Position numbers and translations under genes: made by a program | In this document: piece by piece, positions 1 through 6,786 of the stretch | How the letters are laid out: the number at the start of each line of letters is the position of its first letter | Position numbering within the stretch: the first letter of the stretch is position 1 | Assembly: GCA_018669005.1 (NCBI GenBank) | Contig: JABJAL010000079.1 | Coordinates: 43,108 to 107,107, forward strand | Reading direction: 5' to 3' | DNA length: 64,000 bases | DNA from: Nitrospinaceae bacterium | GTDB lineage: Bacteria > UBA8248 | The notes under the pieces: generated by a model | What the model saw: the letters and a program-made list of their open reading frames with translations, nothing else | What the model was told of the DNA's origin: nothing | The model's database searches: none

Positions 1-35
1 ACATTCTAGAAAAAAAATGAAAAATATTAAGCACC

Positions 36-1091
36 TTAATCTGGAACAGCGACACCCAACTCTTCGGCGAGGGAGGCTGAGGCGCGCCACACGTTTTCTT
101 CAATGGCAACACCCTCGCGGAGCCGGATCGCCCTTTCCCTGAAACTCCTCTCGCCCGGCATACGTATTTCATCTGCACCCGAGGCGAGGGGCGAATCCTT
201 GATTTCCTTGATGTGCGCGCTCACGGCACGCCTGAAAACGGAAGGATCGCCGAAAGCCGCAGGGTCGATCACGATGAAAAGATCACCCTTGTTTGCTTTT
301 CGGCCCTGATGAAAAACTCCGGCAACGGCCTTTCCGACCAGACCGCCAACCATGGGCCCGGCCAGAAGCCCGAGCATGAGATTCAAGCCGTATCCTTTGT
401 AGCCGCCAAACGGAGTGAGCGCACCTTGGGCCGCCTCTGCCGGATCGGTAGTAGGGGCGCCGTCCGGACCCAGCGCCACACCCTCTGGAAGCGACTCGCC
501 CTTCGCACGGGCCTTCATGACATTACCAAACGCGATTTCGGTAGTGGCGAAATCAAGCAGCAGCGGTTCTTCCTCATCCGAGGGAAGAGCGATGACGAGC
601 GGGTTCGTACCAATGATCCGTTCGGTCCCACCGTAGGGATGGGCAAGTGGAGGCGTCACCGTCGTTATGATGCAAGCCATGCCAGCCCGAGCAATTCGCT
701 CTCCATAATAGCCGACGAAAATTAGATGATTCGCATTGAGCAAACCCACCGAGCAGGTTCCGGCAATCACCGCTTTTCTCATGGCCAGATCTATCGCGAA
801 AGTGCCGCCAATCGGCCCCAGCGCTCCCCCGGCATCGACAAGGGCCGAGCCCTCCCGCTCCTGGACAATCCTGGGCCTCGCCTTCGGGTCGATCATCCCC
901 TCGTTGATTCGTTTAATCATGTCGGGCATGCGGATAAGACCGTGGCTTGATATTCCGCGCAGGTCCGCCTCCCACATCACCTCCGCCGCCTGTCTGGCAT
1001 CTGCGGGAGAGCAGCCAGCGGCAACAAACATCGCCTCTTCATATGCTCGAAGTACGCTAGCGCTCACGATATGCTGAGATAGTTCACTCAT
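36..1091 (-). CDS. Ldh2/malate dehydrogenase-family NAD(P)H-dependent oxidoreductase
   Basis: A 351-residue protein of the LdhB2/MDH2 (Ldh2) fold, a family of NAD(P)H-dependent 2-oxoacid/2-hydroxyacid oxidoreductases unrelated to classical Rossmann lactate dehydrogenases. Near residues 46-56 it has the family signature GISSHGLIRMP, with the His that normally takes part in catalysis. A Gly-rich FGGYKGYGLNLM segment lies around residues 226-240. Length fits the family (about 340-360). ATG at 1091 is preceded by AAGGAAAG at good spacing. It is followed on the same strand by nothing inside the window, and a VOC protein lies just upstream (43 bp). The substrate (malate, lactate, ureidoglycolate, sulfolactate or another 2-oxoacid) cannot be told from sequence. 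The family call is secure; the substrate is unknown. Confidence 0.9.
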   Translation of the reverse strand: MSELSQHIVSASVLRAYEEAMFVAAGCSPADARQAAEVMWEADLRGISSHGLIRMPDMIKRINEGMIDPKARPRIVQEREGSALVDAGGALGPIGGTFAIDLAMRKAVIAGTCSVGLLNANHLIFVGYYGERIARAGMACIITTVTPPLAHPYGGTERIIGTNPLVIALPSDEEEPLLLDFATTEIAFGNVMKARAKGESLPEGVALGPDGAPTTDPAEAAQGALTPFGGYKGYGLNLMLGLLAGPMVGGLVGKAVAGVFHQGRKANKGDLFIVIDPAAFGDPSVFRRAVSAHIKEIKDSPLASGADEIRMPGERSFRERAIRLREGVAIEENVWRASASLAEELGVAVPD

Positions 1092-1134
1092 ATTCTTTCC
1101 TTTTCACTAATAAAATTTATTGATCGAAAGTATT

Positions 1135-1644
1135 TTATAAATCCGGTTCCGGCGCTGCGACAGAGGGTTTTGTGACATTCATCATCCAGCAGTATATCTC
1201 GATCCGGTTGCCGTCAGGGTCGAGAAAATAGAAGGCATGACTGCCACTGCCGCCTAAAAACCCTTTTTCATCCTGGGCCTCATGCCCATGTACATAAGGA
1301 CCGGAGACCAACTCGATTCCCATTGAGCGTACATGGTCAAGCGCGGCGAGCCAGTCTTCTCGATCATCCACTTCAAAGGCAACATGGTTGAGTCCCACGT
1401 CATGTCGCTGTGTCGAATCAATCCCAACCGATGGGGGGTTGTCCGCCCCCTCGGGCAACCCAAAGAGGACAAAGTTGTGGTGCATTTGATCGACGCGCAT
1501 GAAGCAAATCTGACCAGGAAAATCGGGCGGCCCCCATCTTCCCGTAAGTTTGAGCCCCACAACTTCGCGGTAAAACTTAAGGGAGCGATCCATATCGCTG
1601 ACCTGAACCCCAATATGTCCAAGTGAACCTACATTACAGCCCAT
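1135..1644 (-). CDS. VOC-family (glyoxalase/dioxygenase-like) metalloprotein
   Basis: A 169-residue protein with two beta-alpha-beta-beta-beta modules of the vicinal-oxygen-chelate fold. It opens with LGHIGVQVSDMDRSLKFYRE, typical of ring-cleaving dioxygenase or glyoxalase subunits. Putative metal ligands are the His in LGHIGV, the His in LNHVAFEV and the Glu in NRIEIYCW near the C-terminus. The frame is open further upstream to a TTG at 1677. The ATG at 1644 is preferred because GGAGG sits 9 bases before it. It may be co-transcribed with the Ldh2-type gene downstream on the same strand. Substrate unknown; an extradiol dioxygenase is as likely as a lyase. Confidence 0.82.
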   Translation of the reverse strand: MGCNVGSLGHIGVQVSDMDRSLKFYREVVGLKLTGRWGPPDFPGQICFMRVDQMHHNFVLFGLPEGADNPPSVGIDSTQRHDVGLNHVAFEVDDREDWLAALDHVRSMGIELVSGPYVHGHEAQDEKGFLGGSGSHAFYFLDPDGNRIEIYCWMMNVTKPSVAAPEPDL

Positions 1645-1836
1645 TTCCGAAATCCTCCATAAAGGAATGTCCGGCAATTTTTTGCCTTACAAATCAACCC
1701 ATCAAATTGTCTCAATAGCTTAGATTATATCATGTCCTGCGCATTTAGACCTCTCTCATGGCCACTCTCGGGAGCGAAATTCTCCCAAAAAGCCTAGATT
1801 GAATGTAGGTGCCAAGGGCCGCCAGGAGGATTTGCC

Positions 1837-2091
1837 ATGAGACTCGATCCACTCAGGTTAGGGCTTGCTTTCGGAATCCTATGGGCCTTCGGGGTCGCTT
1901 TTTTAGCATGTATGGCCCGCCTCTTTGGGTGGGGCGTGCCCGTCGTCGAAATCATCGCCAGCGTCTACATTGGATTCTCCATCACATGGGCAGGTCTACT
2001 CGCAGGCGTATTATGGGGCCTCGCCGATGGATTTATCGGTGGTTTTCTAATTGCCTGGCTCTACAACCTTCTTCTGCCCACCGACAAATAA
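1837..2091 (+). CDS. small two-helix membrane protein (holin-like family)
   Basis: An 84-residue protein with a strong AGGAGG ribosome-binding site and an ATG 7 bases later. It has a first hydrophobic stretch at about residues 8-30 and a second, Gly/Trp-rich one at about 38-80 (GLADGFIGGFLIAWLYNL). Small proteins of this type are often labelled bacteriophage holin in databases, but no lysis gene, endolysin or phage gene is nearby. It is better described as a small integral membrane protein of unknown role. It stands alone between a divergent VOC gene and a long intergenic region. The coding call is supported by the ribosome-binding site and the coherent hydrophobic pattern; its function is not known. 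Confidence 0.7.
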   Translation: MRLDPLRLGLAFGILWAFGVAFLACMARLFGWGVPVVEIIASVYIGFSITWAGLLAGVLWGLADGFIGGFLIAWLYNLLLPTDK

Positions 2092-2479
2092 TTGGGGAGT
2101 TTCCGTATCTCAAAAAGACGAATGAGGAAGCAACATCGGTTGAAAACGTTCTAGCTCTTTATTGCAAGCCATTTCCTCGTTTGCCGCAAATCGTCGGCTC
2201 TGGGGCTAAATGCTGCCCCTACCCCCATGTTCAACTTCGTAATCTCCTCGCTTCCAGCAATACCCTCTCCGTCAAAAATAAATGAGACACTTTCAAATAC
2301 GGATACTATTATTCAATTCAAAGATCACTCAGAATTTACTGTAATGTGTTACTTAACTTCAGCTCATAATAACTTGCATATAAACATCTCTTTGCTCTAA
2401 CCACCCCAAACTCTGAGACACTCCCCATGGGCAACAAAAAAACCGTTGACAATCTCGGTGCCAAGCCAAACATTGACTT
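2092..2479. other. intergenic stretch, no convincing gene
   Basis: About 390 bases more A+T-rich than the surroundings. No open frame with a ribosome-binding site was found. The only thing of note is a 53-codon open frame on the minus strand (2312 down to a TAG at 2151). It reads like an acidic protein C-terminus but has no start codon or ribosome-binding site, so it may be a gene remnant or chance. TTGACA occurs at 2446-2451, but the -10 sequence 17 bases later (AACATT) is poor. Confidence 0.5.
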
Positions 2480-2617
2480 ATGAGCCGGTTGCAACATAGA
2501 AGTGAGCGGTCGGGGGATTATCGCACCGACAACGGCTCGCACCCGGATAGGACCGGGGGGAGTGGGGCGCTAACGGGTAGTGCCCCCTGGAGTAGACAAC
2601 TCTCAAAAGGAGGTTCT

Positions 2618-2710
2618 ATGAAGAAAGACAGGAACCCAGAATCCCGTGCCGAAAATTCCACCTCCTCGGCTCCGCTTGTCGGCCGGGCGGGGAGGAGGCT
2701 GAAAGGCTGA
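2618..2710 (+). CDS. possible 30-residue leader peptide or small protein
   Basis: A 30-codon frame starts with ATG 4 bases after AAAGGAGG (2606-2613), one of the strongest ribosome-binding sites in the window. The peptide starts MKKDRNPES, is very polar and basic towards the end (VGRAGRRLKG), and has no membrane segment or run of one amino acid that would suggest classical attenuation. The frame lies inside the 2661-2698 stem and upstream of further hairpins and a terminator, so translation could affect folding. No homologue is recognised. Evidence is only the ribosome-binding site and position. Confidence 0.35.
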   Translation: MKKDRNPESRAENSTSSAPLVGRAGRRLKG

Positions 2711-2786
2711 CACCACAAAACAGGCGCCATGCGCCTGGCGCAGTTGATTGGGAACATAAAAAATCCCCAACTGCAAGAGAAAATCC

Positions 2787-2819
2787 AGAGAGCGGGGTGC
2801 AACGCCCCGCTCTCTTTTT
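2787..2819 (+). terminator. intrinsic terminator
   Basis: An 11-bp perfect G+C-rich stem (2787-2797 with 2805-2815, loop TGCAACG) is followed by a run of five T at 2815-2819. It ends the candidate transcript upstream of the flagellin promoter. Confidence 0.8.
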
Positions 2820-2961
2820 ATTTCCATGAATTGGGCATAACTGGAATACATCCTTACGCTAACGCCATGCTTTTGGCGGTTTTTTCCCTCTACCAGGAAT
2901 TTTTTTCCCTGCCACAACAACGCCACAGATCATAACATATTACTTATCAATTACTTACAAT

Positions 2962-2977
2962 CGGCATGGTAATTGCT
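2962..2977 (+). promoter_or_regulatory. sigma-54 (RpoN)-type promoter for flagellin
   Basis: CGGCAT-N5-TTGC with GG at 2963-2964 and GC at 2975-2976, exactly the GG-N10-GC spacing of -24/-12 promoters (consensus TGGCAC-N5-TTGC, 8 of 10 positions). It lies about 180 bases before the flagellin ATG, giving a leader of about 165 bases. Sigma-54 control of late flagellin genes is known in several flagellated phyla. The site is seen in the sequence; its use is inferred. Confidence 0.65.
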
Positions 2978-3054
2978 TAAGTAAATCATAGAGCAATATC
3001 GGTGCGGCTTTGCTGAACTAAAAGCCCTCCGAGCAGGATTATTTAGTGAGGAGC

Positions 3055-3120
3055 GGGCAAAGCCCTCGTTAAGGCTGTGCTTTGCCCTAAAAGTACATTT
3101 TGTGATCTGGAAAAAGATCA
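3055..3120 (+). promoter_or_regulatory. flagellin 5' leader with CsrA-like hairpin
   Basis: The leader has two stem-loops. The first is an 8-bp stem GGGCAAAG/CTTTGCCC (3055-3062 with 3080-3087) with a smaller AGCC/GGCT pairing inside. The second is a 6-bp stem TGATCT/AGATCA (3103-3108 with 3115-3120) that puts GGA in its six-base loop (3109-3114). GGA in a hairpin loop is the hallmark of a CsrA/RsmA site, and a second GGA overlaps the ribosome-binding site AGGAGGA at 3141-3147. This two-site layout resembles CsrA control of flagellin mRNA in Bacillus. Function is inferred. Confidence 0.45.
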
Positions 3121-3154
3121 AAGCGGTTACCCACAATTCAAGGAGGAATATCAG

Positions 3155-5530
3155 ATGGGTCTAAGAATCAACCAAAACATTGCTGCTCTAAACGCCGCAC
3201 GTAACCTACGCTCCACCGATGCCGCTATGTCGAAATCACTCGAGCGGTTGTCCTCAGGTTTCAGAATCAACCGCGCAGCCGACGACCCCGCCGGACTGAT
3301 CATTTCTGAAAACTTAAGAGCGCAAATTGCTGGCCTTGGCCAGGCGGTCAAGAACAGCTCAAATGCTGTGAACGTTGTGCGCACCGCGGAGGCGGCGCTC
3401 GACGAGGTGCTCAAACAGCTCCGCGCCATCCGGACCCTGGCCCTTGATGCTCTGAACACCGGCTCGTCTGACGCCATAGCCCGGGCCGCTGACCAGACGC
3501 AGATCGACTCATCGATTGCCACCATCAACAGAATTGGCAACACCACCCAGTTTGGTAAAATTAAACTGTTGAACGGCTCCTCGGGTGTTCGTGGCTCGAC
3601 AAACAGCAACGATCTGGAGTTCATCGCGGGCTCGACCAACACCGTGGCCGGCAGCTACGACGTGAACATCTCCCAGGTTGCGACCAAGGGTAATAAAACT
3701 TTTACCGTTAAAAACGAGTTCGAAACGGGCGACGCAGCGGTCGCATTCGACTTGAATGCAAGCTCAACCGCCGCTTTCACGGTTGACTTCGGCGCGGGCA
3801 TCACTTCGGCCACGGATGTTAAAGAACTGGGCGCCCAGCTCACCGCCGCAGGCCTTGTGGACGACACCTCCCAGACCGGTGTTAAGGTGCGCTTTAATGA
3901 GCAAGATGCCACCGCCTACGTCACCATTGACAGCACCGCTGCTGCTGCTGCCGATAAAATTGACACGACCCTACTGGGCAACCTGAACGGCACCACGCTC
4001 GGCAAGATTGTTAATTTTGCGCCCGATGCGGCTGGAGGCGAAACAAAGTTCCACATTGCCGGTCGTTTTGCAGGCCTTGGCTTTACCGCCAGTGACCTTA
4101 CCGTGGATACCACGGGCGCCAACACGGGCTTTTCGGCCAACACGGCCCTCCAGACTGGGTTGGCGACCCCCGGTGATCCGACGACCACGAACACCATTCA
4201 GTTCACGATTGATTTTGGCACCGGCCTCGACTCGACGGGCAAAAAAGCGCTCGCCCTGGCCCTCCGTGACGGCGGACTAACCGATAGCACCGTCACGGCC
4301 GGTAATCTCTCGGGCGCCGGCGCGAACAACTCGACGCTGGCCGTATCGCTCAACACGACCACGGCGGTTGCCACCATTACACTGACAACTGACGGCAACA
4401 TGACCGAAACTTCCTCGGCTGTCGCGCTCCAAAGCGGCATCGCCATTGACAGCGCCTCGAACCTTGATCGCTTCATCGCGGTGGGTATTGCGACCGACAA
4501 ACTCACATTCTCAACCTCTGTCGCAGCCGTTGTGGCTAACGGCGCTGGTGACAAGACATCGGGTGTCAGCACCGCGCTGACGTTTGGCGCGAATCCCGGT
4601 CTCGCATCCACAGAGGTTGCCACGCTGGGTGGGGGCACCGGCCTTGCCGTTGCCGACATCAAGACCATTGGTGAAACGCTTACCATCAACGACTCAACGG
4701 TTGTTGATATCGCAGCGGGCACGGCGCTCACATCGGTTGTTTCGCGAATTAACTCTGCGATCGAGGCTGATGAGCTCAAGGTCAAGGCAACGTTCAAGGC
4801 TGACACCGCGAGCAGCGACTTGAACAACCTCATATTCACGAACACTGAATTTGGATCGACGCTGACGACGGTCAAATCAACGAAGGGCGGCTCCCTAACC
4901 TATCAGCTCAGCATCGGAACAAGTATCCAAAACGTCCAGGGCAAGGATGTTGCCGGTACCATAAACGGCGTTAAAGCCAATGGTGACGGACAGTTCCTGA
5001 CGCTATCCTCATCGGGTGACAACGCCAACGGCATCAAGGTTAAATTCACGGGCACGGCAGCTCCTGTGGATGGCACCTTGAAGGCCACCGTCACCCAGGA
5101 CTCGCTGCTCTTCCAGGTCGGCGCCAACTCGGGCCAGACCGTCAAGCAGTCCATTGAAGACGTTCGGGCCAACAAGCTCGGCAAGCTGGCCACCGGGCTT
5201 CTCACCTCGGCCAGGAGCATTGCTGACATCAACGTCATCACCTCGGACGGCGCCAACGATGCGCTCAACCTGGTGGACGATGCGATCAACACCATCACAA
5301 CCATCCGGGGAAACTTGGGTGCCTTCCAGGCGAACGTTTTGGAATCGAACATCAACAGCCTGGGTGTGGCGAAAGAGAATCTCTCGGCTGCTGAAAGCGC
5401 CATCCGGGATGCGGACTTCGCCGAGGAAACCGTGCAGTTCACGCGAAACCAGATACTCTTGCAGGCTGGTACGGCCATTTTGACCCAGGCCAACGCCATC
5501 CCGCAGGCAGTGCTCCAGCTCCTCGCGTAA
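3155..5530 (+). CDS. flagellin with very large central domain
   Basis: A 791-residue flagellin, the filament subunit exported by the flagellar type III system. The N-terminal D0/D1 region (MGLRINQNIAALNAARNL, then LSSGFRINRAADDPAGL) and the C-terminal D1/D0 region (LGVAKENLSAAESAIRDADFA to AIPQAVLQLLA) are classical. Between them, residues about 190-680 form a long Thr/Ala/Gly/Asp-rich variable region with loosely repeated strands of flagellin-IN/hook-IN character. ATG at 3155 follows AGGAGGA (3141-3147); the frame is open upstream to 3077 but flagellins begin with this MGLRIN motif. No other flagellar gene is in the window, so it is an orphan locus with its own promoter and terminator. Size is well above the common 270-500 residues, implying a large surface-exposed domain. 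Confidence 0.97.
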   Translation: MGLRINQNIAALNAARNLRSTDAAMSKSLERLSSGFRINRAADDPAGLIISENLRAQIAGLGQAVKNSSNAVNVVRTAEAALDEVLKQLRAIRTLALDALNTGSSDAIARAADQTQIDSSIATINRIGNTTQFGKIKLLNGSSGVRGSTNSNDLEFIAGSTNTVAGSYDVNISQVATKGNKTFTVKNEFETGDAAVAFDLNASSTAAFTVDFGAGITSATDVKELGAQLTAAGLVDDTSQTGVKVRFNEQDATAYVTIDSTAAAAADKIDTTLLGNLNGTTLGKIVNFAPDAAGGETKFHIAGRFAGLGFTASDLTVDTTGANTGFSANTALQTGLATPGDPTTTNTIQFTIDFGTGLDSTGKKALALALRDGGLTDSTVTAGNLSGAGANNSTLAVSLNTTTAVATITLTTDGNMTETSSAVALQSGIAIDSASNLDRFIAVGIATDKLTFSTSVAAVVANGAGDKTSGVSTALTFGANPGLASTEVATLGGGTGLAVADIKTIGETLTINDSTVVDIAAGTALTSVVSRINSAIEADELKVKATFKADTASSDLNNLIFTNTEFGSTLTTVKSTKGGSLTYQLSIGTSIQNVQGKDVAGTINGVKANGDGQFLTLSSSGDNANGIKVKFTGTAAPVDGTLKATVTQDSLLFQVGANSGQTVKQSIEDVRANKLGKLATGLLTSARSIADINVITSDGANDALNLVDDAINTITTIRGNLGAFQANVLESNINSLGVAKENLSAAESAIRDADFAEETVQFTRNQILLQAGTAILTQANAIPQAVLQLLA

Positions 5531-5565
5531 GGAGAGCGTTTTTAAGCAACATCAACGGAAATAAA

Positions 5566-5599
5566 AAAAGAGCAGGGCAAAAGCCCTGCTCTTTTTTTT
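5566..5599. terminator. flagellin terminator, possibly bidirectional
   Basis: Stem AGAGCAGGGC/GCCCTGCTCT (5569-5578 with 5583-5592) has an AAAA loop, T8 after it on the plus strand and an A-run before it. It lies between the flagellin stop and the converging monooxygenase gene, so it can serve both directions. Confidence 0.85.
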
Positions 5600-5625
5600 C
5601 AGGCAGAAAAAACCAATCGATATAG

Positions 5626-6786
5626 TTAAGCGGAGGGCTCGCCCTCATTCCAGCCAAGGTTGTTGGGGCCACCTTCCGTATTAAGGGGAAATCCCCCGGC
5701 CTCATGGCGCTCCTTGATAAGACGCCACTCGTCATGAAAGCCACGCGTAAATCCTCTAAAATGCGGGATAACGTGGCGGGCAAAAAGCTCAAGCGAGCGG
5801 CGAAGCTTCTCTGGGCCAGCCCACTCATGGGTGGTGAGCATGAGACCACCGAAACCACCTGTTTCTTCTTGAAATTGCTCAATAGCGGCTATCGCATCAT
5901 CGGGCGTTCCGATGATCCATCGGCGCCGCTCGGCTGCCGAGCGCGCGGTCACCTCTTTTAAAGGCTGTCCCGGATACTCTTCGTATGGAGCGTTAACTCC
6001 TATCTTCCAGAAATATTCCGTCTCGCGCATAATTCCTTCCTCGACATCGGCCCATGCTTCTTCACGAGATTCGGCGAGATAAACACTGGTCGCTATGCGC
6101 CAATTATCTCGAGAGGTTTTGACGCCATGCTCGCGGGCAACCTCCTCTACAACGGGCCATTGCTCAGAATGAGGGGGGTAGTTGCCTCGATTCATTCCGG
6201 CCATCGACATGAGGATCATTCCGTAGCGCCCGGCAAGTTCAAGACCCCTACGGCTTCCTGCAGTGGCAACGGCGAGAGGCAAACGCGGCTGCTGATAAGA
6301 GCGGAGTTGGAGCCTCATTCCACGCAACTGCCAAAAACGGCCCTCGTAATCGATGGGCTCATCTGATTCAAGCAGTTTTACGATGATATCCACCGACTCG
6401 GCCATCATGTCATGGGCACGGTCCGGCGGAACCTGAAAAAGCGCTTTGTCGGTGACAAGATTACTCGGCCCGACGCCCAGGATCGCCCTGCCCCTCGTTA
6501 AATGATCGAGAAAAGCCATTCGCTCGGCTACATGGAAGGGATGGTGGTAAGGGAGATCGACAACCGAGGTACCGAGGCGAATCCGATGAGCACTGGCAGA
6601 GGCCTTGGCGAGTACCATCTCAGGTGATGGTATTGTTTCCCAGCCGCCGGAGTGATGCTCTCCGATGAAAAACTCATCAAAATCAAGGGAATCTGTGAAT
6701 TCAATAAGGGAGATATCGCGATCGAAGGCGAGCGTGGGATGCTCGGATGGATGATGAAGCGGCATCATGAAAAAAGAGAATTTCAT
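5626..6786 (-). CDS. LLM-class (luciferase-like) flavin-dependent monooxygenase
   Basis: A 386-residue member of the bacterial luciferase-like (F420/FMN) TIM-barrel family. Its N-terminus has the typical strand and EHH motif (EFFIGEHHSGGWETIPSP, about residues 38-55), followed by RIRLGTSVVDLPYHHPFHVAERMAFLDHLTRGR, the usual second and third barrel elements. The C-terminal TPDDAIAAIEQFQEETGGFGGLML segment is also characteristic. Length is normal. The ATG shares one base with the TAA of leuS (TAATG), so it is translationally coupled to leuS, an unusual partner for a housekeeping synthetase. Substrate is unknown; alkanal, alkanesulfonate or other small organics are possible. Confidence 0.9.
   Translation of the reverse strand: MKFSFFMMPLHHPSEHPTLAFDRDISLIEFTDSLDFDEFFIGEHHSGGWETIPSPEMVLAKASASAHRIRLGTSVVDLPYHHPFHVAERMAFLDHLTRGRAILGVGPSNLVTDKALFQVPPDRAHDMMAESVDIIVKLLESDEPIDYEGRFWQLRGMRLQLRSYQQPRLPLAVATAGSRRGLELAGRYGMILMSMAGMNRGNYPPHSEQWPVVEEVAREHGVKTSRDNWRIATSVYLAESREEAWADVEEGIMRETEYFWKIGVNAPYEEYPGQPLKEVTARSAAERRRWIIGTPDDAIAAIEQFQEETGGFGGLMLTTHEWAGPEKLRRSLELFARHVIPHFRGFTRGFHDEWRLIKERHEAGGFPLNTEGGPNNLGWNEGEPSA

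Larger units (their letters stand above)
2480..2820 (+). ncRNA. candidate structured transcript of unknown class
   Basis: Several inverted repeats are packed into 340 bases and end in a strong intrinsic terminator. They are an 8-bp hairpin 2564-2571/2579-2586 (one G-U pair, loop AACGGGT), a 7-bp stem 2661-2667/2692-2698, a 5-bp GGCGC/GCGCC hairpin at 2723-2735, a 6-bp stem 2741-2746/2768-2773 continued by a GGG/CCC pairing, and the terminator at 2787-2819. A short frame with a perfect ribosome-binding site lies inside (2618-2710). It does not match the hallmarks of tmRNA, RNase P RNA, SRP RNA, 6S RNA or the common riboswitches that I know. The structure is seen directly; that it is a functional RNA is inference. 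Confidence 0.35.

Noticed and set aside
1837..2091. Phage holin call for the small membrane protein
   Set aside because: Resembles proteins so labelled in databases, but no phage, lysis or integrase gene is nearby, so prophage presence is not supported.
2480..2820. tmRNA, 6S RNA, SRP RNA or RNase P RNA in the structured intergenic region
   Set aside because: No tRNA-like ends, SRP loop bases or RNase P core segments found; left as an unknown structured transcript.
4198..4875. 225-codon open frame on the minus strand inside the flagellin gene
   Set aside because: Antisense shadow: its Ser/Val/Ala-rich composition mirrors the repetitive flagellin codons, no ribosome-binding site, and flagellin itself is certain.
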